This document shows positions 17,980-26,774 of a stretch of DNA of 64,000 nucleotides, one piece after another (position 1 is the first letter of the stretch; each line of letters opens with the position of its first letter). The notes below the pieces were generated by a model that saw only the letters and a list, made by a program, of their open reading frames with translations, did not search any database and had not been told where the DNA came from. The position numbers were made by a program, and so were the translations under genes. The DNA comes from Ruegeria halocynthiae (GTDB lineage Bacteria; Pseudomonadota; Alphaproteobacteria; Rhodobacterales; Rhodobacteraceae), in NCBI RefSeq assembly GCF_000743705.1, contig NZ_JQEZ01000002.1:791375-855374 (forward strand), in the 5' to 3' direction.

Positions 17980-19040
17980 GGAAGACGATATGGACAACCC
18001 TGGCTGTCATTCTGATTTTTCTTGTCTGGTATTTGGTCGCTGATCGGAAAACGCCATTTACCGGGAACGCCAGAGTAAAAACCGTGGCGACCCAGATCGT
18101 CCCGCAGGTGACTGGCATCGTGACTGAAGTATTGGTCGAAAATGGTGAGATTGTCTCGGCCGGAGATGTCCTTGTCCGGATCGACGCGCGACCCTACGAG
18201 ATTCAGCGCGACAAGGCAGAAGCTGACCTCGAAGCAGCCACTCAAGAAGTGGGCGCATCTTCGGCAGAGGTAAGAGCGGCACAAGCCAAACTAGCAAGGG
18301 CGCAGAGCGATCTGGATACGATGCGCATTCAAACGGAACGCGTATTTGCGCTCGAAAAGAAAGGTTTGATTGCAGTCTCAAAGGCTGATGACGCCCGAGG
18401 GCAACTGGCAGAGTCTGAGGCAAACTATGAGAACGCCAATGCTGATCTGGAAAAGGCAAAACAGAGGCTTGGTGACGACGGGATTGAAAACCCGAAAATC
18501 CAACGCGCGTTGGCCGCTTTGGCGGATGCGGAACTGAACCTGGAATGGACTGAACTGCGTGCTCCGGCGACAGGTGTCATCTCTAATTTGCTGATAGCCC
18601 CCGGAACATATGCGCGGTCGGGTCAGGATTTGTTGACGTTTCTGGACGCAACTGATGTCTGGATCGAGGCGTATTTCACCGAGAACAACCTAGGAAGAGC
18701 CTCGATAGGTTCTCCAGTTGACGTGGTGTTGGATATGCATCCAGGTCAGATTGTTCCGGGCGTTATTGAGAGCTTTAGTGCGGCGGTTTCCCTAAGCGGC
18801 GGTGATGTGCCCGGGCAATTGGCGAGCCCACCAAGCACCAAAGGATTTTTGCGGGAGCCTGAGAGATTCCCGGTCAGGATCGTTTTGCCCGGCTATGAAG
18901 CGGGAAGCACCGAAGATGACCTTCGCTTTCAGTTGAATGGGCAAGCCGATGTGATCATGTATCTAAGTGACAATTCGTTGCTGAACCTGGTAGGTCGTAC
19001 CTACATCCGCTTGGTTTCAATTCTGTCCTATGCGTACTGA
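17976..19040 (+). CDS. HlyD/EmrA-type membrane fusion protein
   Basis: A 354-aa periplasmic adaptor anchored by one N-terminal helix (residues about 5-22). A lipoyl-like half motif follows (VTGIVTEVLVENGEIVSAGDVL), then a long alpha-helical hairpin (about 75-165), the second lipoyl half (LRAPATGVISNLLIAPGTYA-like region) and a beta-barrel domain. Such proteins join an inner-membrane pump to an outer-membrane channel. The start overlaps the upstream gene by 4 bp, and the end overlaps the next by 11 bp. No outer-membrane factor is encoded here. Confidence 0.92.
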   Translation: MRKTIWTTLAVILIFLVWYLVADRKTPFTGNARVKTVATQIVPQVTGIVTEVLVENGEIVSAGDVLVRIDARPYEIQRDKAEADLEAATQEVGASSAEVRAAQAKLARAQSDLDTMRIQTERVFALEKKGLIAVSKADDARGQLAESEANYENANADLEKAKQRLGDDGIENPKIQRALAALADAELNLEWTELRAPATGVISNLLIAPGTYARSGQDLLTFLDATDVWIEAYFTENNLGRASIGSPVDVVLDMHPGQIVPGVIESFSAAVSLSGGDVPGQLASPPSTKGFLREPERFPVRIVLPGYEAGSTEDDLRFQLNGQADVIMYLSDNSLLNLVGRTYIRLVSILSYAY

Positions 19041-20040
19041 GGACCAACGCTCTGTCACCCGGCTTGCGCTGGGTGTAACCAGCGTCTTTTCATTGGGTCT
19101 ATTTCTTGGGTGGCCGCTTGCCGTCGTTGGGGCGGTGTTCGCCGCCCTTTTCCTGCAAGCACCTGCCGCATTGCCTTTGGCAGCTTTTGCTAAGCTCTTT
19201 GTCTTCTCTATTGGATTGATGTTCATTTCGTTCCTGTTGTCGTCAATCTTCTCACCATATCCGCTTGTGTTTCTTATGCTGGTGGCTATTGGAATAATCC
19301 TGTCTTTCATGTGGTCAGTTTCAGGCGCCGGAGTTTTACCGGGTGTCATTGCCCTCATGGGCGCATTGATGATTCCGAACCTAGTCCTGCAATCACACGA
19401 CCTGGCTTTGGTGCTCGTGTATTGGATACCGTTGAACCTGCTATTCGCAGGCTTCGTATCGACACTGATGTTCGTGTTGATACCCGCTGAACTTCAAACG
19501 GCGGCTCAAAAAAAAGCTGTTTCGCAGGCGAGTTTCGACCCGCATCGTCGAATAGTCAGGATGTCTCTTGTCACAGTACCGTTTGCAATGGCGTTTTTTG
19601 TTTCCGGCGCGTCTGCATTGCTGGTTTTGTTCTTTGTCGCGCTGCTGAGCCAACAGCTTGCGGCGATGCCTGCTGCGGGTAAAACCGTTGCAAAAGCCAT
19701 GCTGACGGCAAACCTCCTTGGGGCGGCAGTATCCATCATTTGCTATGAAATAAACGTAATAGCTCCGGTTTTTCTGGCGCCCATTCTGCTGTGTTTTTTC
19801 TTTTGCCTGACACTCGGAGCACTAGGTAAATCTCAAGCCGCGCTCGCCGCCGCTGCCGGTTCAGCAATTACAACGGCCCTGATCGTATATGGCGGGTCGG
19901 TTGCACCGTTTTCAGACGAGGCGGACGTCAAGAGCATCACTCGAGTTTTGCAAGTTGCCAGCGCCGCCATTTTTGTAATCATCGCATATGTCGTGGTGGA
20001 TGAATTCTGGCCGGAAAAAGAGCGCCAGACGGCTCATTGA
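19030..20040 (+). CDS. DUF2955-like (FUSC-related) membrane protein
   Basis: A 336-aa inner-membrane protein with two blocks of about five helices separated by a basic cytoplasmic loop (AAQKKAVSQASFDPHRRIVRM). This duplicated layout fits DUF2955 and the aromatic-acid exporter / FUSC group, in which AaeB-like pumps work with a HlyD-type partner. The large cytoplasmic domain of AaeB is absent. It is the last gene of the three-gene overlapping operon and probably the pump that uses the adjacent adaptor. The substrate is unknown. Confidence 0.8.
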   Translation: MRTEDQRSVTRLALGVTSVFSLGLFLGWPLAVVGAVFAALFLQAPAALPLAAFAKLFVFSIGLMFISFLLSSIFSPYPLVFLMLVAIGIILSFMWSVSGAGVLPGVIALMGALMIPNLVLQSHDLALVLVYWIPLNLLFAGFVSTLMFVLIPAELQTAAQKKAVSQASFDPHRRIVRMSLVTVPFAMAFFVSGASALLVLFFVALLSQQLAAMPAAGKTVAKAMLTANLLGAAVSIICYEINVIAPVFLAPILLCFFFCLTLGALGKSQAALAAAAGSAITTALIVYGGSVAPFSDEADVKSITRVLQVASAAIFVIIAYVVVDEFWPEKERQTAH

Positions 20041-20367
20041 CGTTTGTTGTAACAAGGCTTCGCGCTGAAACCAGTAGAGTTCCCGGTTTGACCATTTCTA
20101 CATAATTCATCTGGGCCGAAAGACGTCAGCATTGTCCGCACACTGTGAAATTGCTGACCCCACGATTGCAGCACTGCAGCGAAAGTCTCCTTCGACGGGC
20201 CGCGTCGCAGCATTGCTAAGAGTGGGTGAAGGTCCGGAATGGGCCCTTCCACGAGATTAGTTGCTTGCGGGGCAGGGGCCCATGCTGCGCCGCCTCGGAA
20301 GCCTGCGATGAGCCCGAAGCGACCATTTCGGTATCTAGATCCAAAGTGGATGTCCCTGTCTTTGGCC
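20041..20367. other. Repeat-bearing intergenic region between convergent genes
   Basis: About 330 bases with no gene. It contains the repeat core at 20176-20211 and its flanks (GCGGACAATGCTGAC on the minus side, GGGCCCATTCCGGACCTTC on the other). No obvious terminator is seen for either neighbour. Confidence 0.45.
20176..20211 (-). repeat. Dispersed intergenic repeat, 36-bp core, copy 2
   Basis: On the minus strand it begins GCTGCGACGCGGCCCGTC and ends GGAGACTTTCGCTGC. It shares the GGAGAC block with copies at 23445 and 35009 and the outer flanks with the copy at 21539. Confidence 0.75.
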
Positions 20368-21327
20368 TCACTTCACTAGTGTGTCGGTGGCCCGGCGAAC
20401 CGCGAGGACCGATGCAGCATAATCCCCCAATGAAATCCCCCTGAAAGCAAAAGCCGCCGGTTTATTGCGTGCTCGGACTTCGACTTTGCCAGTTACCAAT
20501 TCCGTCAGATCGCCAGCAATTTTCTCGTATGGCAACATAGGCTTGTCGCTTTCCAACTCCTGCAAACGGTCGTCGACAATTACCGTTTCGAAAGCAGTCA
20601 TGCTCGCCGGCACCCACGGGATACAAGCATCAGTTATAGTGGCGAAGGCTGCTGGCTTCAGCCATCGGGCATCCAAGAAGGGTTCAATAGAGTAGTCCAA
20701 CGTTATCGATGTCACTATCAGTTCGGCATCACTCAAAGCGTCCCTGGCATTGGCGCATGTTTCAGCTTCGAGACCCATACCCCGAGCGTAACGACAAAGC
20801 TTGTCGGCATTCTCTTTGCCACGCCCGAACACGCGGATTCGTTTCAGGGGAAACAGTTCTGAAAACGCTGCTAGATGGGAGTGAGCCTGCACGCCCGCGC
20901 CCACAAAAGCCACCGTCTCGGCATCAGGGTCAGCAAGCCGACGCGCTGCCACGACTGACAGAGCCGCAGTTCTGACGGCCGTAATCCAATTCGCGCCCAA
21001 GACCGCGCGAAGTAGTCCGGTTTGCGCATCCATAACCATGATGGCACCGTTTATCGCGGGAAGACCCCTCGCCGGGTTTTCCGGACACACTGTAACCTGC
21101 TTGGTCACGATGAATCCATCATCTCCCATTGCCAAGGTAGACATTGCGTAGCGACCATCGCCGGGCAAGATGACTGTCTTGGGAGAAGTGTGAAGCTTTC
21201 CGTCGGCCTTGGCTACTAGAGCAGACTCGATGGCATCGGCAACTTCAGAAGGTTGGATGCCTAAACCCCCGAGGTCGCCGTCAGACAGATACATTAGCGC
21301 GTTCTCAGAAGTCACGGCGTCCCTCAC
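20368..21327 (-). CDS. Ornithine cyclodeaminase / mu-crystallin family protein
   Basis: A 319-aa NAD(P)-binding enzyme. The family fold is shown by GRYAMSTLAMGDD, NGAIMVMDAQTGLLRAVLGANWITAVRTAALSVVAAR-type core (in parts), and the Rossmann motif VAFVGAGVQAHSHL at about residue 145. DACIPWVPASM and a C-terminal GISLGDYAAS follow. Members deaminate ornithine to proline, or reduce or oxidise imino acids such as alanine, lysine or opine-type substrates, so the exact reaction is open. It is a single gene in a repeat-rich region. Confidence 0.88.
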   Translation of the reverse strand: MRDAVTSENALMYLSDGDLGGLGIQPSEVADAIESALVAKADGKLHTSPKTVILPGDGRYAMSTLAMGDDGFIVTKQVTVCPENPARGLPAINGAIMVMDAQTGLLRAVLGANWITAVRTAALSVVAARRLADPDAETVAFVGAGVQAHSHLAAFSELFPLKRIRVFGRGKENADKLCRYARGMGLEAETCANARDALSDAELIVTSITLDYSIEPFLDARWLKPAAFATITDACIPWVPASMTAFETVIVDDRLQELESDKPMLPYEKIAGDLTELVTGKVEVRARNKPAAFAFRGISLGDYAASVLAVRRATDTLVK

Positions 21328-21670
21328 TTAAGAAATTTGGTTTTTTGACTGAATACATTATCTTCGGCCGTTCTTCCTATCGGTTTACTTTCACCGAAGT
21401 ATTTAAGCTGTAACTTTCAATCGCCTGATCTAATGCGCAGAAGATAAATGCGGCTGCACTTTTCTGAAAATATGAACCTAGCCAAACGCTTGCTTTGTCC
21501 GCCTTGTGTGAATTTGACAGGCCTCCCTTCTCGCTGGTGCAGCGAATGGCGGCAAAGCGGGCTGCGCCCGCAGCATTGTGACGCCTGATCTAATGTCGGC
21601 AATGGGCCGTCTCAACGGCACCGCTCGTCAATTTAGATACAGACCGGACCGAAAATAGACGCCAGGCAGT
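21328..21670. other. Repeat-bearing intergenic region
   Basis: About 340 bases without a gene. It holds the repeat core at 21539-21574 with its flanks. A low-GC stretch at 21330-21420 could carry the promoter of the minus-strand cyclodeaminase-type gene. Confidence 0.4.
21539..21574 (-). repeat. Dispersed intergenic repeat, 36-bp core, copy 3
   Basis: Minus strand: starts GCTGCGGGCGCAGCCCGC and ends GCCGCCATTCGCTGC. The interior is close to copy 30384. Its flank GCGGACAAAGC matches the flank of copy 20176. Confidence 0.7.
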
Positions 21671-22693
21671 TCAGTTCTCTATACGCGGCCCCAACACCCG
21701 CACCGGCAATTCCCGATCTGCAGGTTTGCCCCGCTTATGCGCGCGGATCCGCGCGACCTTTCCGTTCGAATAGTGTCTTTCATGCTCAGCGACCCAGTGC
21801 TCCACCGGTGTCGCGCGCCCAGAGGCTTGCGCCTGTTCGAACTGTCGCCGTGCCTCGCGCTCGATCAGGTGGCGTTCGCCAGCAGGCCCGATCTGAATTG
21901 TAACATGCGACCGGAGCGTTTCGGTCATCCAGGTTTTTCCGAATTTTCGTGCCGCCTTCGCCTGCGAGGTCGAGAGGCTTGGAGCTTCACGCGATAGTAG
22001 ATCGTCCTCGCGCGCAGCCAGCGCCGCAAAAAGCATGAAACCAATCACCATCTCGTAGGTTAGATGACCTTTGTGCGTTTCTACGTGGTCCTTCAGTTCG
22101 TACTGCTGGTCGCCAGAAGCGAGTTGCGCACGTGACATTATGACATTGTTTTGAAGTTGCCAGTTCGCGCTGTCGAATTCGGGGCGGCCACCTTGCGATT
22201 TGTTCAGAACCAGAGTGAGGGGCGAGTCCAAGAAAATGCGATCAGTCATGGCAGAAAATAGCCGTACGGTCATCGTGTCCGGAGACCGATTGTCGAATAA
22301 GAACCCTTGTTGATGCCTGTTGCTGAGCTCCTTCTCGCCCATGGTTGTCAGGCCTCGCGCAATGCGGTCCTCCCAGAGTTTTCGGCTGTCATATTCGACC
22401 CAAACCAAGTCCTGCGGGAAATCAACTTCGCGGACGTAACCTTGGATGTGAACTTCAGGCCGATCCTCCCATGGCATACCTTGGACGTCCATTCGCAGGC
22501 TATCGAGGTAGTTCGCAGCGCGGTGGTCGAGCAGGTAAATCCGGGCTGCAGCGAGATCGTTTAGAATACCTTGCCGTTGTGAGCGGGTTTCTTCTGTTGA
22601 ACCCAAGCGAGCCAAGAGATCGTATTCGTCTCCGGATTGTCCGGTTTCGAGATAGCGCCCATACTGCAACGCGATTGTCTTGTAGAGGATCAT
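21671..22693 (-). CDS. Hypothetical protein, 340 residues
   Basis: A soluble, charged protein starting MILYKTIALQYGRYLETG. I do not recognise a family. Notable stretches are MPWEDRPEVHIQGYVREVDFP, then FDNRSPDTMTVRLFSAMTDR and a basic C-terminus HWVAEHERHYSNGKVARIRA with HKRGKP, which could bind nucleic acid. A longer in-frame start at 22780 is possible. The style (no signal peptide, basic tail, isolated in repeats) suggests a phage- or element-derived gene, but this is inference. Confidence 0.6.
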   Translation of the reverse strand: MILYKTIALQYGRYLETGQSGDEYDLLARLGSTEETRSQRQGILNDLAAARIYLLDHRAANYLDSLRMDVQGMPWEDRPEVHIQGYVREVDFPQDLVWVEYDSRKLWEDRIARGLTTMGEKELSNRHQQGFLFDNRSPDTMTVRLFSAMTDRIFLDSPLTLVLNKSQGGRPEFDSANWQLQNNVIMSRAQLASGDQQYELKDHVETHKGHLTYEMVIGFMLFAALAAREDDLLSREAPSLSTSQAKAARKFGKTWMTETLRSHVTIQIGPAGERHLIEREARRQFEQAQASGRATPVEHWVAEHERHYSNGKVARIRAHKRGKPADRELPVRVLGPRIEN

Positions 22694-23584
22694 CGTATTG
22701 CCCCAGAATAGAAACTGGCGAGAGATGGTCGACCCCTGCGCTGCCTCTCTTTTACGATCTAATGTCCCGCAAGCAAGCAATCGCTCTCTGTTTTCTACAG
22801 TCTAATATCTGGAGAAGGTTAAGGTCTTACCGTCCACTGAGCAGAGCGATTGCCGCAAGGACGACCAACTTCGGCTTTGCAGAAGCCGTAGTGCGGAACC
22901 ACTCAACGCGACAAATGCCTATTTTGGGCCGGAAGCAATGTTTCTAACGATAGTCGAACGCAAGTATCGTGCGGCGCTCGATATGGAAAAACCTGTGATT
23001 CTCGAACGCTTCGAACGCGTACGCCATTCCCAAGACCGCCTTGTCCAGATTGCATTTTGAGGCTTGCTCTATCACACAAATCTCATCGCCGTATCCGCCG
23101 CTAAGATGAAGCGACCGGCCCATGCCTAGTTGGGTTCAACGGGCGTTTGGGTCAACGTTGTGACGGAAAAGTCAAACATCTCTGGCGTTTTATAGGTTGT
23201 CGGGCGACGCATAGTTTTGCCATTCATGATCGGCTAAGCTATTGATTTTGAACCGTGTGAAGGCGGGCTGTTACGCTGACTTTACCATTCACGACTCAAA
23301 GATTTTCCATTGCCGAACGCGGCCGTTCGATCTCGGCGCAGCAAATACCAAGAGAGCCCATTGCCGCCTTTGACCCAATTTATCGCATTAGCAAACGCAG
23401 CATGACGGCCGGCCCTGAACTGCCGTTGGACGACGGGTGCCGTCGCTGCGGTGCGGCCCGTCAGAGGAGACATTCGCTGCAGTAGCAAATTTTGGCGGCT
23501 GCCGAATTCACAGCCTGCGAAACAAGGCAGTCATAAGCGCCCCGTAGCGTTTCTGACAGCTTTCGGTACGCTCTTCGCGAAATG
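22694..23584. other. Large repeat-rich spacer without a clear gene
   Basis: Nearly 900 bases. The repeat core lies at 23445-23480. A 40-codon frame at 22938-23060 (plus, MFLTIVERKYRAALDMEKPV and so on) has protein-like codons but no ribosome site, so it may be a relic. The rest shows only words of the intergenic repeat family and nothing I can name. Confidence 0.4.
23445..23480 (+). repeat. Dispersed intergenic repeat, 36-bp core, copy 4
   Basis: Starts GCTGCGGTGCGGCCCGTCA and ends GGAGACATTCGCTGC. It is identical to the copy at 35009 except for one base (G against T at core position 20). Confidence 0.85.
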
Positions 23585-24076
23585 TTACAACAAGCTGGAT
23601 ATGCAGATTGCCGTGACCCAAAGCCCAATTCCAAAGCTGAGATGTGCAAAGACGCTCTTGCGCCGCGCAGCTCGTGGATCAGGCGTCAACCGTGCCGCCA
23701 ACCCCGCTCCCATGCCCGGCTGAAGGATCAGAAAAGGCGCGAGCACTGTAAAAATTCCAAACGCAATCGCAGGCAGCAGGCTGGGCTCTTCAATCCAGCC
23801 CCGACCGACCACGGAAAGAAAACCCAGCGCGAACACGACGCCCGTCAGATAATGTGCGCTCCAGCCCAACAAACGCTCCGCCGGAACAGGGTCGCTGGCC
23901 ATGATGGGCCTATGAACAAACCGCCCCTGTACCACATGGCCGAGCCAACGGCCCAACATCGCATAGTTGAGCGATTGCTGAGAGAAGATCAGCTTCTGGG
24001 AAAGGGCGACCATATCCATGAAGGCTGTCGCGCCTATGCCGATCAGAACCGCGCTGAAGAAAATTTCTGTTGTCAT
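23585..24076 (-). CDS. DUF2938 membrane protein
   Basis: A 163-aa protein with four hydrophobic helices. The opening ILIGIGATAFMDMVAL-like helix, the loop LGRWLGHVVQGRFVHRPI and the helix LGWSAHYLTGVVFALGF match the DUF2938 pattern. The function of this family is unknown. I chose the ATG at 24076 so that the protein begins at the first helix. It is divergent from a MerR-type gene with an operator-like palindrome between them, so the MerR protein likely controls it. Confidence 0.8.
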   Translation of the reverse strand: MTTEIFFSAVLIGIGATAFMDMVALSQKLIFSQQSLNYAMLGRWLGHVVQGRFVHRPIMASDPVPAERLLGWSAHYLTGVVFALGFLSVVGRGWIEEPSLLPAIAFGIFTVLAPFLILQPGMGAGLAARLTPDPRAARRKSVFAHLSFGIGLWVTAICISSLL

Positions 24077-24131
24077 GGAGGTATCGACCTTAGTTTCTGT
24101 TGATGTTTTGCAGTGGATAGGCAACATGCAA

Positions 24132-24149
24132 CTTCAAGTCCACTTGAGG
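24132..24149. promoter_or_regulatory. MerR-type operator palindrome
   Basis: CTTCAAGT, two bases, ACTTGAGG: an 8+2+8 dyad with one mismatch. It lies 8 bases before the merR-type start and 55 bases from the divergent DUF2938 gene. MerR-family operators have this short dyad form within a long promoter spacer. Confidence 0.6.
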
Positions 24150-24157
24150 TCAAGACC

Positions 24158-24589
24158 ATGCTCGACATTTCTGAACTTTCTCGCGCAAGCGGATTTTCAC
24201 CGTCAAAACTCCGCTATTATGAAGAGGTTGGCCTGATCCGGTCGGCGGGCCGAAGGGGGTTGAAGCGTCTCTATGAGGATGAGGTGAAGACGCGGATTTC
24301 CCTCATTTCTCTGGCGCAAACCGCCGGGTTTTCACTCGGCGAGATCAAAGAGACGATGGGTCCAGAAGGCAGGCCCGATCTGGATCGTACTGTTCTGGCA
24401 GCAAAGGCCGATGCAATTGACGTGAGGATCAAGGAACTGACGGCCTTACGGGACGGCCTTCGCCATGTCATGAATTGCACCGCCGAAAACCATCTGGATT
24501 GCCCTCGGTTTCAGCGCATCATCTGTGTTGCACTGACGAAGAAGCAGGGCGATGCGAAACGTTCTAAAAGGAATCCCAACAAAGGGTGA
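24158..24589 (+). CDS. MerR-family transcriptional regulator
   Basis: A 143-aa protein with an N-terminal winged HTH typical of MerR (LDISELSRASGFSPSKLRYY, EEVGLI), followed by RLYEDEVKTRISLISLAQTAGFSL and a dimerisation helix. A cysteine in CTAENHLDCPRF near residues 107-116 gives a C-x8-C pair, as in some metal- or redox-sensing members, but the sensor is not defined. The start at 24158 puts the HTH at the usual position. It probably regulates itself and the divergent DUF2938 gene through the dyad between them. Confidence 0.9.
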   Translation: MLDISELSRASGFSPSKLRYYEEVGLIRSAGRRGLKRLYEDEVKTRISLISLAQTAGFSLGEIKETMGPEGRPDLDRTVLAAKADAIDVRIKELTALRDGLRHVMNCTAENHLDCPRFQRIICVALTKKQGDAKRSKRNPNKG

Positions 24590-24685
24590 AGGGATTAAGC
24601 GTGGACCCCGATCCACCATTTCGGGGCTGTTGACGGGTCGAGATACTGGAACCACTGCCGCCCGGACGTGACGCGTTCCTGGTGT

Positions 24686-25405
24686 TTAGCGCGGTAATTC
24701 GCTGAATGGACAGACATCGTCCTCGAACGGAACATGCCGTCTCCGGAACGATGTTCCCTCGACGATCTCGGGGCGGCTGATCCGATCCATGCGAAAATGC
24801 CGGAAATCCTCACGGCTGGAATCCCAGGCTACGAGGTACCAGAGAGGCGGCAGGATGAGCATAGCTTGCGGTTCGACTTCGCGACTCGTCTCCGCGCCCT
24901 TGGCGTCCTGGTAGCCGTAGCGCAGGTTTTGCCGTTGCAGAAACGCGGTTTCGAAGGCAGGCAAAAGCGCCGGGTCAATAGTGCCCATGTCCGAGGTGTC
25001 CTGTTTGGGCGAAAGTTGTCCGACATGCAGACAGTCAAGGAACCTGCGCAGATCCCGCACCTTGTCCGACGGCAGGGCCTTCTCGATTTTGGCAAGCCCC
25101 GAGTCGGCGAGGCCCGAGAAGGGAAGGCTTCGCGATGCGCGCATGGCCGCCACACTGATAAGAAGCGCAAACACTTCTGTGACCGAGAGGCGGGCGGTGG
25201 TCTGCACAGATTGCGGATCGAGTTGCACGCCCCCTCCGCGCCCACATTCGGAATGGATGACAAAGCCCTGGTCGCGCAACGCCCCGATATCGCGCAATAC
25301 TGTTCGTCTGGATGCACCGACCTGACAGGCCAGCTCATCGACCGTTGCTGTTCCGTTACGGCGAAGGGTGCGCACGATGGCATCATGACGGAGACGGATG
25401 TTCAT
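24686..25405 (-). CDS. WYL-domain transcriptional regulator
   Basis: A 239-aa protein with an N-terminal DeoR-like winged HTH (VDELACQVGASRRTVLRDIGA, LRDQGF) and a C-terminal WYL domain whose signature reads LPPLWYLVAWDSSREDFRHF and RMDRI. WYL domains sense ligands, nucleic acids or metabolites. The gene is divergent from a RidA-family gene. The 85-bp space between them holds a perfect palindrome and two CACCTTAG direct repeats, so local control of the RidA gene is likely. Confidence 0.9.
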   Translation of the reverse strand: MNIRLRHDAIVRTLRRNGTATVDELACQVGASRRTVLRDIGALRDQGFVIHSECGRGGGVQLDPQSVQTTARLSVTEVFALLISVAAMRASRSLPFSGLADSGLAKIEKALPSDKVRDLRRFLDCLHVGQLSPKQDTSDMGTIDPALLPAFETAFLQRQNLRYGYQDAKGAETSREVEPQAMLILPPLWYLVAWDSSREDFRHFRMDRISRPEIVEGTSFRRRHVPFEDDVCPFSELPR

Positions 25406-25426
25406 TTATTCACCTTAGCACTTTTA

Positions 25427-25443
25427 GTGACAAATTTTGTCAC
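25427..25443. promoter_or_regulatory. Operator palindrome between WYL regulator and RidA gene
   Basis: GTGACAAA-T-TTTGTCAC is a perfect 8+1+8 dyad. CACCTTAG occurs at 25411-25418 and again at 25441-25448, exactly 30 bases apart. Both patterns fit binding sites for the divergent WYL regulator. Confidence 0.65.
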
Positions 25444-25490
25444 CTTAGGGTTCTAAGCTGCTCCCGGACCACTCAGCAAGGAGAATGAAC

Positions 25491-25922
25491 ATGACGTCCC
25501 GAGATCAGAATACATCCAACGGTGCATTGCCGATCATCGTCAATCCACCGCATCTGCATGATCCCACGCCAAACGGCTACAGCACGGCAGTCGTGTCTCC
25601 TGCTGCGGGACGATTTGCCTTTGTTTCAGGACAGGGCGGACAGGATCAAAACGGTAACCTATCGCCGGAGTTCGGCAACCAGGTTGAGCAGGCCTACTCC
25701 AATCTGGCGGCGGTCCTCGACGCGCTCGGCGCTCTCCCCAAACAGGTCGTGAAGCTGACCGTGTTCGTGGTCGACCACGATATGTCGAAGCTCGGCGTGC
25801 TGACTGAAAACGTGAAGCGTATGTTCGGCGGTACCCTGCCCGCGCAAACGCTGATCTCCGTTCCGAAGCTTGCCATCGACCCGATGCTCTTCGAAGTCGA
25901 GGCTGTCGTGCTTTTGGATTGA
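25491..25922 (+). CDS. RidA/YjgF/YER057c-family protein
   Basis: A 143-aa protein of the RidA fold: AVVSPAAGRFAFVSGQGGQD, then EFGNQVEQAYSNLAAVLDALG and VVKLTVFVVDH. RidA-type enzymes hydrolyse reactive enamines and imines. The catalytic arginine of true RidA near the C-terminus is not seen (the end reads LISVPKLAIDPMLFEVEAVVLL), so this may be another subgroup, of unknown reaction. AAGGAG lies 7 bases before ATG 25491. An ATG at 25485 is too close to that site. Confidence 0.87.
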   Translation: MTSRDQNTSNGALPIIVNPPHLHDPTPNGYSTAVVSPAAGRFAFVSGQGGQDQNGNLSPEFGNQVEQAYSNLAAVLDALGALPKQVVKLTVFVVDHDMSKLGVLTENVKRMFGGTLPAQTLISVPKLAIDPMLFEVEAVVLLD

Positions 25923-26124
25923 GCGCTCGATTGCGGCGGCGACTTGCCGCCGCAATCACAAGCGCGACCTAGTTTGCGAAGTGGAAGCCGACGTTCGCAA
26001 ACTGCGCAGCATCGGTTACTATTGGGCTCGATGCTGACGCCGGAGCTATCGTGGCATCTATTCGACTGCCCGACCTCGCTCAGGTGTGAGCGACCCTTTC
26101 ATGCCGTTGGCCACAACGTCGTGT

Positions 26125-26160
26125 GCTGCGGTGCAGCGTCCCCAGAACGGACTTTCGCAC
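26125..26160 (+). repeat. Dispersed intergenic repeat, 36-bp core, copy 5
   Basis: Starts GCTGCGGTGCAGCGTCCC and ends CGGACTTTCGCAC. The last GCTGC is decayed to GCAC, and the length is kept. It lies downstream of the RidA gene, before the ParB-like gene on the other strand. Confidence 0.6.
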
Positions 26161-26212
26161 TCGGCGTAGCAAGCGGGTCGGTTTTCAGAATGGAATCTGC
26201 AATTTGGTACTT

Positions 26213-26464
26213 TCAGTGCAACTGAGCGTGAACCAGAAATCCTTCGACTTTATCTTCACCAATAGCGCGCAAGGCTTCTAGCCGGTGATATCCTTCGACA
26301 AGAATGTAGCCGCCGCCTTTATCGGCGCGCAGGCGTATGGGCGTGGTTTGGCCGTTTTCGAGGATATCGTAAGCGATGGCATCGACTTTGGCGGGATCCA
26401 GAGTTTTCCTGCGTTTGATGGGAATGCGAACGTCGGCAATGGCAAATTTCTCTTTTACAGGCAT
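26213..26464 (-). CDS. Small ParB-N-domain protein
   Basis: An 83-aa protein that is almost only a ParB/Srx-type domain: FAIADVRIPIKRRKTLDPAK, DAIAYDILENGQTTPIRLRA and YILVEGYHRLEALRAIGED. The GYHRLEA motif corresponds to the GxxR box that binds nucleotide in ParB-type proteins. There is no DNA-binding HTH, so it is not a partition protein. Short members like this are common in mobile DNA. A start 12 codons upstream (26500) is also open. Confidence 0.75.
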   Translation of the reverse strand: MPVKEKFAIADVRIPIKRRKTLDPAKVDAIAYDILENGQTTPIRLRADKGGGYILVEGYHRLEALRAIGEDKVEGFLVHAQLH

Positions 26465-26774
26465 GACATCAAATTGCACGGGAGAGCAGCATTTAGGCAA
26501 GCACTTGCGCTGCGATATCCACGAATTTCTAAATTTGTCTCATGGAGCCACTAGCTAACAGCCTATGTATATCGGTCATGAGTTCGTAAATTACCGAGCT
26601 TTTGGTCAAATCGAAGGCATCTTTTTGACGGCCCTAACAGGTCAAATGATACGCTGCAGCTCAAAAGAAGCTAACTTCAGTCGATAATGCAGCAATGGTG
26701 TATCACAAACAAATGCTAGGCGGACTTTACCACCAAACAACAATTCACAAAGATGTCTGTTTTTAAGAACTAAG
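26465..26774. other. Intergenic region, AT-rich
   Basis: About 310 bases between two minus-strand genes. No gene, hairpin with T-run or repeat core is seen. The AT-rich part near 26560-26770 probably carries the promoter of the ParB-like gene. Confidence 0.3.

Noticed and set aside
25491..25922. Canonical RidA enamine deaminase
   Set aside because: The catalytic arginine near the C-terminus is not visible, so only the family, not the activity, is claimed.
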